Assembly: GCA_963707695.1 (NCBI GenBank)
Contig: CAVPQY010000006.1
Location: 310,001 to 374,000, forward strand
Origin: JAOPZW01 sp963707695
GTDB lineage: Bacteria; Actinomycetota; Thermoleophilia; Solirubrobacterales; Solirubrobacteraceae
Direction: 5' to 3'
DNA length: 64,000 nt
Made by a program: the position numbers and the translations under genes. The notes beneath the pieces are model-generated. The model did not search any database, was not told where the DNA came from, and worked only from the letters and a program-made list of their open reading frames with translations. Below, piece after piece: positions 1 through 9,670 of the stretch; position 1 is the first letter of the stretch, and the number at the start of each line of letters is the position of its first letter.

Positions 1-2
1 CG

Positions 3-755
3 CAGGCCGGCCTGTTCGAGGCCGTGACGGCCGCGATCGGCTCCCGCGAGCGCGTGGCCCGGGCCTTCCGCACCGGGGAGGGCGTGGGCTGGCACGAGCA
101 CCACCACGGCGTCCCGCACGGCGTCGCGCGGCTGTTCGCCGTCGGCTACCGGACCAGCCTCGTCGCCGACTGGATCCCCGCGCTCGAGGGGGTGGAGGCC
201 AAGCTCCGGGCCGGCGCGTCCGTCGCCGACGTCGGCTGCGGCCACGGCGAGTCGACGATCCTGCTCGCGCAGGCCTATCCGCGGTCGACGTTCGTCGGCT
301 TCGACCTCCACGCCGAGTCCATCGCGACGGCGCGGCGGCGCGCGCGGGAGGAGTGCGTCGAGGACCGCGTGACCTTCGCGGTCGCCGGTGCGAGCGACTT
401 CCCCGGCGAGGGCTACGACCTCGTCGCCCACTTCGACTGCCTGCACGACCTCGGGGACCCGGTCGCGGCCGCGCGCCGCGTGCGGGAGACCCTGGCCGAC
501 GACGGGACGTGGTTGGTCGTCGAGCCGCTGGCGGGCGACCGCGTGGAGGACAACCTGCACCCGCTCGGGCGGCTGGACTACGGCTTCTCGACGCTCGTCT
601 GCACGCCCGGCTCGCTGGCGCAGCCCGGCCGGATGGGCCTCGGGACGCAGGCCGGCGAGGCCCGGCTGACCGAGGTCATCCGCCAGGGCGGCTTCGCCTC
701 GGTCCGGCGCGCCGCCGAGACCGAGACGAACATGGTGCTCGAGGCGCGGCCCTGA
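3..755 (+). CDS. SAM-dependent methyltransferase, Rv2258c-like, 5'-truncated
   Basis: Class I methyltransferase cut by the window edge. The frame is open from base 3 and the residues before the first GTG (base 24) read on naturally, so the true start lies upstream. SAM motif I (ADVGCGHGES) is near base 230, followed by an acidic motif II (FVGFDLH) and a motif IV-like DLVAHFDCLHDL. The C-terminus (DYGFSTLVCTPGSLAQ, then a GFASVRRAAET-like end) resembles the actinobacterial family with an N-terminal winged helix typified by Rv2258c. That helix would be the missing part. The substrate is unknown. It ends 59 bases before cmk and is probably a separate unit. Confidence 0.8.
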   Translation, partial: QAGLFEAVTAAIGSRERVARAFRTGEGVGWHEHHHGVPHGVARLFAVGYRTSLVADWIPALEGVEAKLRAGASVADVGCGHGESTILLAQAYPRSTFVGFDLHAESIATARRRAREECVEDRVTFAVAGASDFPGEGYDLVAHFDCLHDLGDPVAAARRVRETLADDGTWLVVEPLAGDRVEDNLHPLGRLDYGFSTLVCTPGSLAQPGRMGLGTQAGEARLTEVIRQGGFASVRRAAETETNMVLEARP

Positions 756-799
756 TCGGCCGGCCCTGGTCGCACCGCGGTCCGCCCGGCGGGGCCGTC

Positions 800-805
800 T
801 ATCGT
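800..805 (+). promoter_or_regulatory. -10 element (TATCGT) for cmk
   Basis: TANNNT hexamer 9 bases before the cmk ATG, which predicts a 5' leader of only a few bases. No Shine-Dalgarno sequence lies between. Confidence 0.5.
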
Positions 806-814
806 GGCGCGCGC

Positions 815-1399
815 ATGCTCGTCGCGATCGACGGTCCCGCCGGGGCCGGCAAGTCGACCGTGGCGCGCGCCACCGCGCGCGCGCTCGGCTTCCGCTTCCT
901 CGACTCGGGGGCGATGTACCGCGCCGTCGCGCTGGCCGGAGACCGCGACCCCGCCCAGGTCGACGTGCGCTTCGACGACGAGGGGCGCGTCCTCCTCGAC
1001 GGCCGCGACGTCGAGGACCGCATCCGCACCGCCGAGGTCGGCCAGGAGGCCTCGCGCCGCGCCGCCGACCCCGCCGTCCGCGCGGCGCTCGTGACCAAGC
1101 AGCGCGAGGTCCTGGCCGACGGCGACTGGGTGGCCGAGGGGCGCGACATCGGGACCGTCGTCGCGCCCGACGCGGACCTCAAGGTGTGGCTCACCGCCTC
1201 GCTCCCGGAGCGCGCGCGCCGGCGCGGGCTGCCCGAGGCCGAGGTCGACGAGCGCGACGAGCGCGACGCGACGCGCACGCACTCGCCGATGGTCGCGGCC
1301 CCCGACGCCGTCGAGGTCGACACGACCGGCCTGGGCGTCGGCGAGGTCGTGCGGCGCATCGTCGCCCTGGCCCGCGAGCGAGGGGCGGTGGCGCGGTGA
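815..1399 (+). CDS. cmk: Cytidylate kinase
   Basis: Phosphorylates CMP and dCMP with ATP in cytosolic pyrimidine nucleotide synthesis. It opens with a P-loop (GPAGAGKS, residues 7-14), then the NMP-site signature DSGAMYR (30-36) and EGRDIGTVV near residue 108. At 194 residues it is shorter than the usual 220-230. The missing parts lie just after the DSGAMYR helix and in the lid region, while the core motifs are intact. The ATG at 815 was chosen because it places the P-loop at the normal distance from the N-terminus. Its TGA overlaps the der GTG by four bases (GTGA), so cmk and der are translationally coupled, a common bacterial pairing. Confidence 0.95.
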   Translation: MLVAIDGPAGAGKSTVARATARALGFRFLDSGAMYRAVALAGDRDPAQVDVRFDDEGRVLLDGRDVEDRIRTAEVGQEASRRAADPAVRAALVTKQREVLADGDWVAEGRDIGTVVAPDADLKVWLTASLPERARRRGLPEAEVDERDERDATRTHSPMVAAPDAVEVDTTGLGVGEVVRRIVALARERGAVAR

Positions 1400-2745
1400 A
1401 GGTCGCGGTCGTCGGCTACCCCAACGTCGGCAAGAGCTCACTCGTCAACCGCCTGACGCAGTCGCGCGAGGCGGTCGTCCACGAGCGCTCGGGCGTGACG
1501 CGCGACCGCCACGAGCTGGCCACCGAGTGGAACGGCCGCCGCTTCACGCTCGTCGACACGGGTGGCATGGACTTCCTCGACCCCGACCCGATCTCGGGGT
1601 CGATCCGCGAGCAGGCCCGGGCCGCCCTGGCCGACGCGGTGGGCGCCGTGCTCGTCGTCGACGCCCAGGCCGGCGTGCGGCCCGGCGACGAGGAGCTGGC
1701 CGACCTGCTGCGCCGTGCGCGCCTGCCCGTGCTCGTGGCCGCCAACAAGGTCGACTCGGCCAAGGACATCCCCCTGGCCGCCGACTTCCACGGGCTGGGC
1801 CTGGGGGACCCGATGCCGGTCTCCGCCGTGCAGGGGCTCGGCACGGGCGACCTGCTCGACGCGATCGTGCAGCGCCTGCCCGCGCCGGAGGAGGAGATCG
1901 CCGAGGAGGACGACGACACGATCCGCCTGGCCGTCGTCGGGCGGCCCAACGTCGGCAAGTCGACGTTCGTCAACCGGCTGCTGGGCGAGGAGCGCGTGAT
2001 CGTCAGCGAGGTCGCCGGCACGACCCGCGACGCCATCGACCTCCCGCTCGAGGTCGACGGCCGCCGGATCGTCCTCGTCGACACGGCCGGGCTGCGCCGG
2101 CAGGCCAAGGTCTCGGACTCCGTCGAGTACTACACGACGCTGCGCTCGCAGCGGGCGGTCGAGCGCGCCGACGTCGCCGTCGTCGTCTGCGACGCCCACG
2201 ACGGCGTCACCGCCCAGGACCTGCGCATCGCCGACCTGGCCATGAAGGAGGGGTGCGCGACCGCGCTCGTGCTGAACAAGTGGGACGTCGCCGCGATGGA
2301 CGAGGCCGACCTCGACCACGAGCGGGGGAAGGTCCATCAGAAGCTCCGCCTGCGCCCGCGCGTGCTGACCGCGAGCGCCCTGACCGGGCGCAACGTCCAC
2401 CGCGTGCTGGCCGAGGCCATCGCCCTGGGCGACAAGGTCCGCACGCGGATCCCGACCCCGCAGCTCAACCGCTTCCTGGCCGAGACCGTGCAGGCGCGCC
2501 AGCCCCCCGCGAAGCAGGGGCACCGCCTGCGCCTGCTCTACATGGCGCAGGTCGGCGTCCGCCCGCCGCGGTTCGCGATCTCGGTCAACAGCCGCGCGCG
2601 GGTGACCCGCGACTACGCCTACTTCGTCGAGAACCGCCTGCGCGCGCGCTTCGCCCTGGACGGGGTCCCGCTCGTCATCGACTTCAACGAGCGCCGCGAG
2701 CGGCGCAGCCGGGCACGCGCCGCCGGGGGCGGGTCGGGCCGCTGA
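1396..2745 (+). CDS. der: Ribosome assembly GTPase Der (EngA)
   Basis: Essential double GTPase acting in 50S ribosome assembly. Two tandem G domains are visible: the first with GYPNVGKS at residues 7-14 and NKVD near 117, the second with GRPNVGKS near 181-188 and NKWD near 294. A C-terminal KH-like domain follows (about residues 355-440) and the tail is basic (RRERRSRARAAG). Length, 449 residues, is typical. The start is GTG inside the GTGA overlap with cmk. The interdomain linker is strongly acidic (EEEIAEEDDD). Confidence 0.97.
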   Translation: MKVAVVGYPNVGKSSLVNRLTQSREAVVHERSGVTRDRHELATEWNGRRFTLVDTGGMDFLDPDPISGSIREQARAALADAVGAVLVVDAQAGVRPGDEELADLLRRARLPVLVAANKVDSAKDIPLAADFHGLGLGDPMPVSAVQGLGTGDLLDAIVQRLPAPEEEIAEEDDDTIRLAVVGRPNVGKSTFVNRLLGEERVIVSEVAGTTRDAIDLPLEVDGRRIVLVDTAGLRRQAKVSDSVEYYTTLRSQRAVERADVAVVVCDAHDGVTAQDLRIADLAMKEGCATALVLNKWDVAAMDEADLDHERGKVHQKLRLRPRVLTASALTGRNVHRVLAEAIALGDKVRTRIPTPQLNRFLAETVQARQPPAKQGHRLRLLYMAQVGVRPPRFAISVNSRARVTRDYAYFVENRLRARFALDGVPLVIDFNERRERRSRARAAGGGSGR

Positions 2746-2805
2746 CGGGGCCGGACGTCGAGCGAGGGGGAACCCGGCGGGCGGGTGCGAAGCCGGTCGG
2801 GTCGC

Positions 2806-2811
2806 TACGCT
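2806..2811 (+). promoter_or_regulatory. -10 element (TACGCT) for metK
   Basis: TANNNT hexamer 11 bases before the metK ATG. The 77-base der-metK gap is too short for a SAM riboswitch plus promoter. Confidence 0.45.
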
Positions 2812-2822
2812 CCCTCGTCCTC

Positions 2823-4054
<1,232 letters not shown>

Positions 4055-4058
<4 letters not shown>

Positions 4059-4717
4059 CCCGGGCGCTCCGCGTCGTCGTCGACGCGCTCCACGCGGTCG
4101 CCCTCGGGCGGGGGCTCGGTCTCGAGGCGGACCTCCTCGCGCCGGACGGGGACGGTCCGCTGCTCGTGCTCGGTCACGAGCACCTTGCGCAGGCGGACGC
4201 GCTCGACCGGGCGGCGCTCGGTGCGGTCGGTGACGACCGGCTCCTCCTCGGAGCGGATGACCTCCGCCGCCTCGCCGGAGGTGCCGCGGGCGTCGGCCTC
4301 GGCGTCCTCGGCTGCGGCGTCGGCGACGTCCGCGCGGTCCCCGGCGGCCACCGCGCCGGCGCCCGCGTCCGCGTCGTCGTCGCCGCCCTGGTAGGGCGTC
4401 CAGCCCTGGCCGTAGTGCTCGTGCAGCGCGCGCTCCTCGTCCTCGGTGAGGGCGACGTCGGGGTCGACGTGCGGGGCGTCGGTGACGGTCGCCTTGTCGA
4501 AGGGCACCCGGAGGTCGTCGCCGTCCTCCTCGATGCCGTCGATCGGCACGAACGTCTCGTGGCGCCCGAAGAGGCCGGTGTGCACCCCGGCCCAGGCAGG
4601 GAGGTCCGTGGAGCGGTCGAGCAACAGCTCGCCCACGCGGCCGATCTTGTCGCCGTCGCGGTCGAGGACCGTGCGGCCGCGCCAGGCGAGGATGGTGTCG
4701 AGGTCGTGCTCGGGCAT
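4055..4717 (-). CDS. PRC-barrel and DUF2382 domain protein
   Basis: 220 residues. The N-terminal 80 residues form a PRC-barrel-like unit (VLDRDGDKIGRVGELLLDR, then a GRHETFVPIDGI strand). An acidic linker (about residues 85-150, rich in D, A and E) follows, then a DUF2382-like segment with charged repeats such as EEEPVVTDRTERRPVERVRLRK. This architecture is known from actinobacterial and Deinococcus stress-related proteins, but its biochemical role is not established. It lies convergent to metK, sharing overlapping stops, and divergent from the small membrane protein. A general-stress role would be inference only. Confidence 0.8.
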
Positions 4718-4771
4718 GGGACCACGCTTCCCCGCGCGGGTGCGCCTCAGACGGCGGGGTAGCACCGGGGC

Positions 4772-5122
4772 GTGGACACCGTCGTCGTCATCGTCATCGT
4801 CGTCCTCGTGCTGCTGGCGCTCGCGGCGCTCGTGCTGGCCGCCAGGCGTCGCTCGGCCCGGAAGGCGGCCAGCGGCCGCGTCGAGGCGCGGGCGCGCACC
4901 GCGCAGGCCGGCCGCCACGACGAGGCCGCCGAGCGCGAGCTCCGCGCCGCCGAGGAGCAGCGGGCCGTCGCCGAGCGCGAGCGCGAGGAGGCCGAGGCGC
5001 ACGCCCGCCGCGCCCAGGCGGTCGAGCAGGAGGCCGCCGGCCGCGAGGAGGCGGCCCGCCAGGAGCAGGCCGCCGCCGAGGCGCACCGCGAGCGCGCTGC
5101 GAAGGTCGACCCCGACGCCTAG
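4772..5122 (+). CDS. Small membrane-anchored coiled-coil protein
   Basis: 116 residues. One hydrophobic N-terminal helix (residues 3-23, VVVIVIVVLVLLALAALVL-type) is followed by RRR, then a long alanine, glutamate and arginine heptad-like coil (about 40-110) with repeated AERE/EEAEAHARRA units. It is probably a single-pass membrane protein with a cytoplasmic coiled coil. The GTG at 4772 is the only start that keeps the whole membrane helix. Its stop overlaps that of tag, on the other strand, within CTAG. No named family was recognised. Confidence 0.6.
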   Translation: MDTVVVIVIVVLVLLALAALVLAARRRSARKAASGRVEARARTAQAGRHDEAAERELRAAEEQRAVAEREREEAEAHARRAQAVEQEAAGREEAARQEQAAAEAHRERAAKVDPDA

Positions 5123-5694
5123 GCGAGGCCGGCCGCGCGCCGGTCGGCCTCCACGGACCCCCGGACGGGGCAGGCGGCCAGGTGGTCGTCCACGAGGCCG
5201 CACGCCTGCATCAGCGCGTAGAGGGTCGTCGGCCCCACGAAGCGCAGCCCGCGGCGCTTGAGCTCCTTGGCCAGCGCCACGGTCTCGGGCGTCAGCGCGG
5301 GGACGTCCCCGAAGCTCGCGGGCGCGGGACGCGGCGCCGGGCGGTGGGCGAGCACGACCGCGTCGAGCGGCTCGCCGGCCGCACGGAGCGCCACGACGGC
5401 CCGTGCGTTGGCGAGCGTCGCCTCGACCTTCAGCCGGTTGCGCACGATGCCCGCGTCGCCCAGCAGGCGGTGGACGTCCTCGTCCCCGAAGCGCGCCACG
5501 GCGTCGGGATCGAAGCCGGCGAAGGCGGCCCGGAACGCCTCGCGCTTGCGCAGGATCGTCCGCCAGGAGAGCCCCGACTGGAACGCCTCGAGGCTCAGGC
5601 GCTCGAAGAGGCCGCGCTCGTCGGTGACCGGACGGCCCCACTCGTCGTCGTGGTAGCGCTCGTACTCGGGGTCCCCGTCGCCGAAGCACCGCAT
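5119..5694 (-). CDS. tag: DNA-3-methyladenine glycosylase I
   Basis: Base-excision repair enzyme removing 3-methyladenine from alkylated DNA. Family signatures are visible: the N-terminal MRCFGDGDPEYERYHDDEWG (zinc ligands Cys3 and a downstream His), the FERLSLEAFQSGLSW helix, a helix-hairpin-helix region around LRFVGPTTLYALMQA, and the closing HLAAC pair that completes the Cys-His-His-Cys zinc site. Length, 191 residues, is normal. A TAGGGT element lies 9 bases upstream of the ATG. Confidence 0.95.
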   Translation of the reverse strand: MRCFGDGDPEYERYHDDEWGRPVTDERGLFERLSLEAFQSGLSWRTILRKREAFRAAFAGFDPDAVARFGDEDVHRLLGDAGIVRNRLKVEATLANARAVVALRAAGEPLDAVVLAHRPAPRPAPASFGDVPALTPETVALAKELKRRGLRFVGPTTLYALMQACGLVDDHLAACPVRGSVEADRRAAGLA

Positions 5695-5703
5695 CGGCCC
5701 GGC

Positions 5704-5709
5704 ACCCTA
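5704..5709 (-). promoter_or_regulatory. -10 element (TAGGGT) for tag
   Basis: Read on the minus strand, TAGGGT ends 9 bases before the tag ATG, again a near-leaderless arrangement. Confidence 0.45.
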
Positions 5710-5732
5710 GCCGCCCCCGCCGCCGCCGCGGC

Positions 5733-5738
5733 TACCGT
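5733..5738 (+). promoter_or_regulatory. -10 element (TACCGT) for priA
   Basis: TANNNT hexamer 11 bases before the GTG start of priA. Confidence 0.4.
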
Positions 5739-5749
5739 GGACGCACCCC

Positions 5750-7801
5750 GTGCCCGCCATCGTCCAGGTCGAGCCGCTCACGACGGCCCGTGCGCTGCGC
5801 GGGCCGTTCGACTACCTGCGCCCCGAGGGGGCGGCGGTGGGCTCGGTGCTGCTCGTGCCGTTCGGCCACCGCGAGGTCCTCGGGGTCGTGACCGGCCTGG
5901 CCGACGCCTCCGAGCACGACGTCGTCGCGCCGCGCCGGCTCCTGGCCGCCGACGTCCCGCCGAGGCTCGTCGAGCTGGCGCTGTGGCTGGCCGACGACAC
6001 GTGCTCGACGCCCGCGCGGGCGCTCTCGCTCCTCCTGCCGCCTCGTGGCACGCGGACGAAGACGGCGCTGTGGGCCCAGGCCGGCCGGGCGCCGGCCGAG
6101 GACGAGCGCCTGACCGAGCGCCAGCGCGCGCTCCTGGCATCCCTGCCGCGAGCGGCAGGGGCCGACCTCGCGTCCCTGCGGCGGCTCGAGGCCCGCGGCC
6201 TCGTCGCGCTCGGGCCGCGCGCCGTGCGCCGGGCCCCGCGGCACACGGCCGTGGGGGCACGGGGCCGCCGGCCGGCGCTCACGGCGGACCAGGAGGCCGC
6301 GCTGCACGCCATCGCCGCCGCGGCGCCCGGGGAGCGCCTGCTGCTGCACGGCGTGACCGGCTCGGGCAAGACGGAGGTCTACCTCCAGGCCGCGGCGCGC
6401 ACGCTGGCCCAGGAGCGCGGCGTCCTCGTGCTCGTGCCCGAGATCGCGCTGACGCCCCAGATCGTCGCGCGGTTCTCCGAGCGCTTCGGCGAGACGGTGG
6501 CCGTCCTGCACTCGCGCCTGACCGACGGCGAGCGCCACGACGAGTGGACCCGGCTGCGCCGGGGCGAGGCGCGCGTCTGCGTCGGCCCCCGCTCGGCCGT
6601 GTTCGCGCCGATGGAGGACGTCGGCCTCGTCGTCGTCGACGAGGAGCACGACGCCTCCTACAAGCACGAGGGCGACCCGCGCTACGACGCCCGCCGGGTC
6701 GCCGAGCGCCGCGCGCTGCTCGACGGCGCCGTCCTCGTCGCCGGCAGCGCGACCCCGCGGCCCGAGAGCTTCCACGCGCTGCGGCGGGTGCGCCTGCCCC
6801 GGCGCGTCGACGGCGCGGGGCTGCCGCCGGTCGAGGTCGTCGACATGCGCGCCGCCCGCGGCGCGCTGCACCCGCGGACGCACGAGGCGCTGGCCGACGC
6901 CCGCAAGGCGATCGTGCTGCTCAACCGGCGCGGGTGGTCGAACTTCCTGACCTGCCGGACGTGCGGGCACGTGTGGTCGTGCCCCTCCTGCGACGTGACG
7001 CTCGTGCTCCACCGCGCCTCGGGCGAGCTCGCCTGCCACCACTGCGGCCACCGCGAGCCCGTGCCGGGCCGCTGCCCGTCGTGCGCGTCGGTCTCGATCG
7101 TCCGCCACGGGACGGGGACCGAGCGCCTGGAGAGCGAGCTGGCCGCGGCCGGCCCGCCGGTCTTCCGCCTCGACGCGGACGTCGGCGACCCGGCCGTCGT
7201 CCTGGCGCGCTTCGAGGGCGCCGAGCGCGGCGTCCTGGTCGGCACCCAGATGGTCGCCAAGGGCCACGACTTCCCCGACGTCGACCTCGGGGTCGTCCTG
7301 GACGCCGACGCCACGCTGCGCTTCCCGGACTTCCGGGCCGAGGAGCGGACGTTCGCGATGGTGGCCCAGCTCGCCGGCCGGGCGGGCCGCGGGCGCGCCG
7401 GCGGCCGCGTGCTCGTGCAGACCCTCGCACCGGACGCGCCGTCGATCGCGCTGGCCGCCCGCCACGACGCCGACGCGTTCCTGGCCGCGGAGCTCGGCCG
7501 CCGCGAGGCGCTGCGCTACCCGCCCTTCTCGACGCTCATCCGGGTCGTGTGCTCCTCGCCGTCGCCAGGCGCGGCGCACGCCGCCGCGGCGGCCGTCCGC
7601 GCGGGGCTCGACGACGCCCGCACGCCGGCGCTCGGCCCCGCGCCGCTCTTCCGGCTGCGGGGCCGCGAGCGCTCGCAGGTCGTGGTCAAGGCCGCCGATC
7701 GCGCCGCCGCGGTGACGGCCGTCGGCGGGGTGGTCGACCGCCTCGCGGCCGACCGTGGCCACCGCGAGGTCGCCTTCAGCGTCGACGTCGACCCCCAGTA
7801 G
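5750..7801 (+). CDS. priA: Primosomal protein N', replication-restart helicase PriA
   Basis: Superfamily 2 helicase that reloads the replisome at abandoned forks. The 683 residues contain the N-terminal DNA-binding region, a Walker A motif GVTGSGKTE near residue 201, DEEH near 297, paired zinc cysteines between about 401 and 445 (CRTCG, CPSC, CHHCG, CPSC) and motif VI QLAGRAGRGR. All helicase and zinc motifs are intact, unlike the degenerate PriA of many mycobacteria and streptomycetes. Position next to metK and def-fmt matches actinobacterial order. A strong hairpin follows the stop. Confidence 0.95.
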   Translation: MPAIVQVEPLTTARALRGPFDYLRPEGAAVGSVLLVPFGHREVLGVVTGLADASEHDVVAPRRLLAADVPPRLVELALWLADDTCSTPARALSLLLPPRGTRTKTALWAQAGRAPAEDERLTERQRALLASLPRAAGADLASLRRLEARGLVALGPRAVRRAPRHTAVGARGRRPALTADQEAALHAIAAAAPGERLLLHGVTGSGKTEVYLQAAARTLAQERGVLVLVPEIALTPQIVARFSERFGETVAVLHSRLTDGERHDEWTRLRRGEARVCVGPRSAVFAPMEDVGLVVVDEEHDASYKHEGDPRYDARRVAERRALLDGAVLVAGSATPRPESFHALRRVRLPRRVDGAGLPPVEVVDMRAARGALHPRTHEALADARKAIVLLNRRGWSNFLTCRTCGHVWSCPSCDVTLVLHRASGELACHHCGHREPVPGRCPSCASVSIVRHGTGTERLESELAAAGPPVFRLDADVGDPAVVLARFEGAERGVLVGTQMVAKGHDFPDVDLGVVLDADATLRFPDFRAEERTFAMVAQLAGRAGRGRAGGRVLVQTLAPDAPSIALAARHDADAFLAAELGRREALRYPPFSTLIRVVCSSPSPGAAHAAAAAVRAGLDDARTPALGPAPLFRLRGRERSQVVVKAADRAAAVTAVGGVVDRLAADRGHREVAFSVDVDPQ

Positions 7802-7811
7802 GACGGTGCTC

Positions 7812-7833
7812 GGCCTGGCCATCCGGCCAGGCC
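7812..7833 (+). terminator. Hairpin after priA
   Basis: Perfect 9-bp inverted repeat GGCCTGGCC / GGCCAGGCC with an ATCC loop, 10 bases after the priA stop and before the LamG gene promoter. There is no U-tract, so termination is inferred from position and symmetry. Confidence 0.5.
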
Positions 7834-7909
7834 CGTTCCGCGACGCGCTGTCTAGGCTCACGGGCACGCGGTCGCGCAAGGGGCGTCCCGCCGGACAGGG
7901 AGGTTTCGG

Positions 7910-9070
7910 ATGCGGGCGGTGGCCAGGACGGCCGTGCCGGCGTTGGTCGTGGCGGTGCTGGCGCTCCCGCCGGCGGTCGCCGGGGCGGCGACCGGCGTGG
8001 TGGGGACCTGGGGCTTCGACGAGGCCGGCGGCCAGCACGCGCTCGACGCCGGCCCGTTCGGCCTCGACGGCCGCCTGGGTCGCAGCGACGCGTCGGACGA
8101 GCGGGACCCGGCCCGCATCGCCGGCGCCCGTGGCGGCGGCGCCCTGCGCTTCGGCGGCGGCACGTTCGTCCGCCTGCCCGACGCCTTCGAGCTCGCGCCG
8201 GCGCACCTGACCGTCGAGGCGGTCGTGCGGGCCGAGGGGAGCCCCGGGCGGTGGCGCTACATCGTCGCCCGCGGCGCCCAGGACTGCCTGGCCGGCTCCT
8301 ACGGCCTGTACAGCGGCGAGGCCGGCGGCCTGGCCTTCTACGTCTTCGACGGGCATCGCTACGTGCTCAGCCCGACGGCCCGCGTCGCGGACGTCTGGGA
8401 CGGGCGCTGGCACCACGTGGCCGGCGTCTTCGACGGGCAGTCGGTCCGACTGCTCGTGGACGGGCGCCCGGTCGGCACCCCGATGGCCGCGCCGCTGGCG
8501 ATCGCCTACGGGCTGACCTCGAGCACGACCTACCTGGGGACCTACGAGGGCACCTGCGCGCTGCCCTTCCGCGGCGACGTCGACCTCGTGCGCCTGTGGT
8601 CCTCACCGCTCGGCGACGCGCGCCTGGGCGAGCTCGCCCGCGCGGCCCTCGGGACGACGCCGGCCGGTCCCGGGATCCCGGCCACGCCGCTCGCGCCGGC
8701 CCGGCCGGGCACGACGCTCGCCGCACCGGCCCCCGGCGCCGCGGGCGTCCGCCGTCCCGTGCGCACCACGCCCGGCGCGCCCTGGCGCGCGTGCCGCGTG
8801 ACCCCGGCGCGCCGCCGGCTCAGCCGCGGGCGACGCGCGGTCCTCGGCGTCACGGTCCGCTGGCGCGGCCGTGCGGTCGCCAGGGCGAGCGTGCTGGCGA
8901 GGCATCGGGGCCGCGGCAAGGTCCTCGCCCGGGGTCGAACCTCCGCGCGCGGCCGGGCGCGGCTCGTCCTGCGTCCGCGGCGCAGCGGGCGCCTGCGCCT
9001 GACCGTCCGCGGCCGGCCCGGCTGCCGGGCCGACGTCGTCGTCCGGGCGCGCGCCGTGCGCGTGCGCTGA
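7910..9070 (+). CDS. Secreted LamG-like (concanavalin A fold) protein
   Basis: 386 residues with a Sec signal peptide (residues 1-26, ending AVAGAA). A LamG/pentraxin-like beta-sandwich spans about 28-240 (GTWGFDEAGG, LTVEAVVRAEG, WHHVAGVFDGQSVRLLVDG). A Pro/Ala linker leads to an Arg-rich C-terminal module (about 290-386) that looks like a small beta domain. It is probably an extracellular carbohydrate- or surface-binding protein. Ligand and catalytic activity are not evident. A TAGGCT element at 7853-7858 and a GGGAGG Shine-Dalgarno before the ATG make this one of the few leadered genes here. Confidence 0.8.
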   Translation: MRAVARTAVPALVVAVLALPPAVAGAATGVVGTWGFDEAGGQHALDAGPFGLDGRLGRSDASDERDPARIAGARGGGALRFGGGTFVRLPDAFELAPAHLTVEAVVRAEGSPGRWRYIVARGAQDCLAGSYGLYSGEAGGLAFYVFDGHRYVLSPTARVADVWDGRWHHVAGVFDGQSVRLLVDGRPVGTPMAAPLAIAYGLTSSTTYLGTYEGTCALPFRGDVDLVRLWSSPLGDARLGELARAALGTTPAGPGIPATPLAPARPGTTLAAPAPGAAGVRRPVRTTPGAPWRACRVTPARRRLSRGRRAVLGVTVRWRGRAVARASVLARHRGRGKVLARGRTSARGRARLVLRPRRSGRLRLTVRGRPGCRADVVVRARAVRVR

Positions 9071-9076
9071 GCGCGT

Positions 9077-9091
9077 GCCGCCTCAGGCGGC
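9077..9091. terminator. Small hairpin between convergent LamG and TetR genes
   Basis: GCCGCC / GGCGGC stem (6 bp) with a TCA loop. The loop is the TetR stop codon, placed 6 bases after the LamG stop. Possible shared terminator. Confidence 0.3.
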
Positions 9092-9670
9092 CGGGGCGCA
9101 GAGCGCCGTGAGCAGGCGCCGCAGGCGTCCGCGCAGCTCGGCGGGCGAGCAGCGCTCCTCGCTGACGCGCAGGTCCAGCAGGCCGTCGAGCGTCGCGACG
9201 ACGAGCTCCGCGTCGCCGCGCGGGTCCGCGGCGCCGAGGCGCTCGAGCATCGGGGCGAGCACGTCGAGGTAGGCGTCGGTCCAGCGCCGCGCCTCCGAGC
9301 GCAGCGCGGGGGTGCGGGCGGCGGCCTGGTAGAGCTCGTTCTTGGCCAGCAGCGCGAGGCGGTCGCCGGCCAGCGTCCCCTCGAACAGCTCGGCCAGGAG
9401 GTCCGCCGCCTCCGCCGCCGTGGCCGGCTCGCCCAGCTCGCCGAGCCGGTCCGCGAGCTCGGCGAGCTCGTCGTCGACCGCCTGGCGCAGCGCGGAGGCG
9501 ACCAGGTCGTCGCGGGAGGCGAAGTAGTACGTCGTGGCCGCCAGCGGCACGCCGGCCTCCGCGGCCACGGCGCGGTGCGTGGCGGCCTGCGGCCCGTCGC
9601 GCGCGACGAGCCGCAGCGTCGCGTCGAGCAGCACGCGGCGCCGGCGCTCGCCGCGCGCGGTCCGGCTCAG
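9083..9670 (-). CDS. TetR-family repressor
   Basis: N-terminal helix-turn-helix (LLDATLRLVARDG, then THRAVAAEAGVPLAATTYYFASRDDL) followed by an all-helical ligand domain, 195 residues if started at CTG 9670. That CTG overlaps the TGA of the upstream SMR gene (CTGA), and starting there supplies the basic N-terminal arm (SRTARGERRRR) usual in TetR proteins. The first conventional start is GTG at 9634, giving 183 residues with helix 1 clipped. Co-transcribed with the efflux gene and next to a perfect palindrome, it most likely represses its own operon. Confidence 0.85.
   Translation of the reverse strand: MSRTARGERRRRVLLDATLRLVARDGPQAATHRAVAAEAGVPLAATTYYFASRDDLVASALRQAVDDELAELADRLGELGEPATAAEAADLLAELFEGTLAGDRLALLAKNELYQAAARTPALRSEARRWTDAYLDVLAPMLERLGAADPRGDAELVVATLDGLLDLRVSEERCSPAELRGRLRRLLTALCAPAA

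Noticed and set aside
2746..2822. Possible SAM riboswitch before metK
   Set aside because: The gap is 77 bases with no recognisable SAM-I/II/IV conserved blocks, and a -10 element lies 11 bases before the start, leaving no leader.
5182..9111. Very long Arg/Pro/Gly-rich open frames, here over 1300 codons, and similar ones across the window
   Set aside because: They are antisense or off-frame shadows of real genes. High GC removes stop codons from alternative frames; their composition is low-complexity Arg/Pro/Ala and they cover confidently identified genes.
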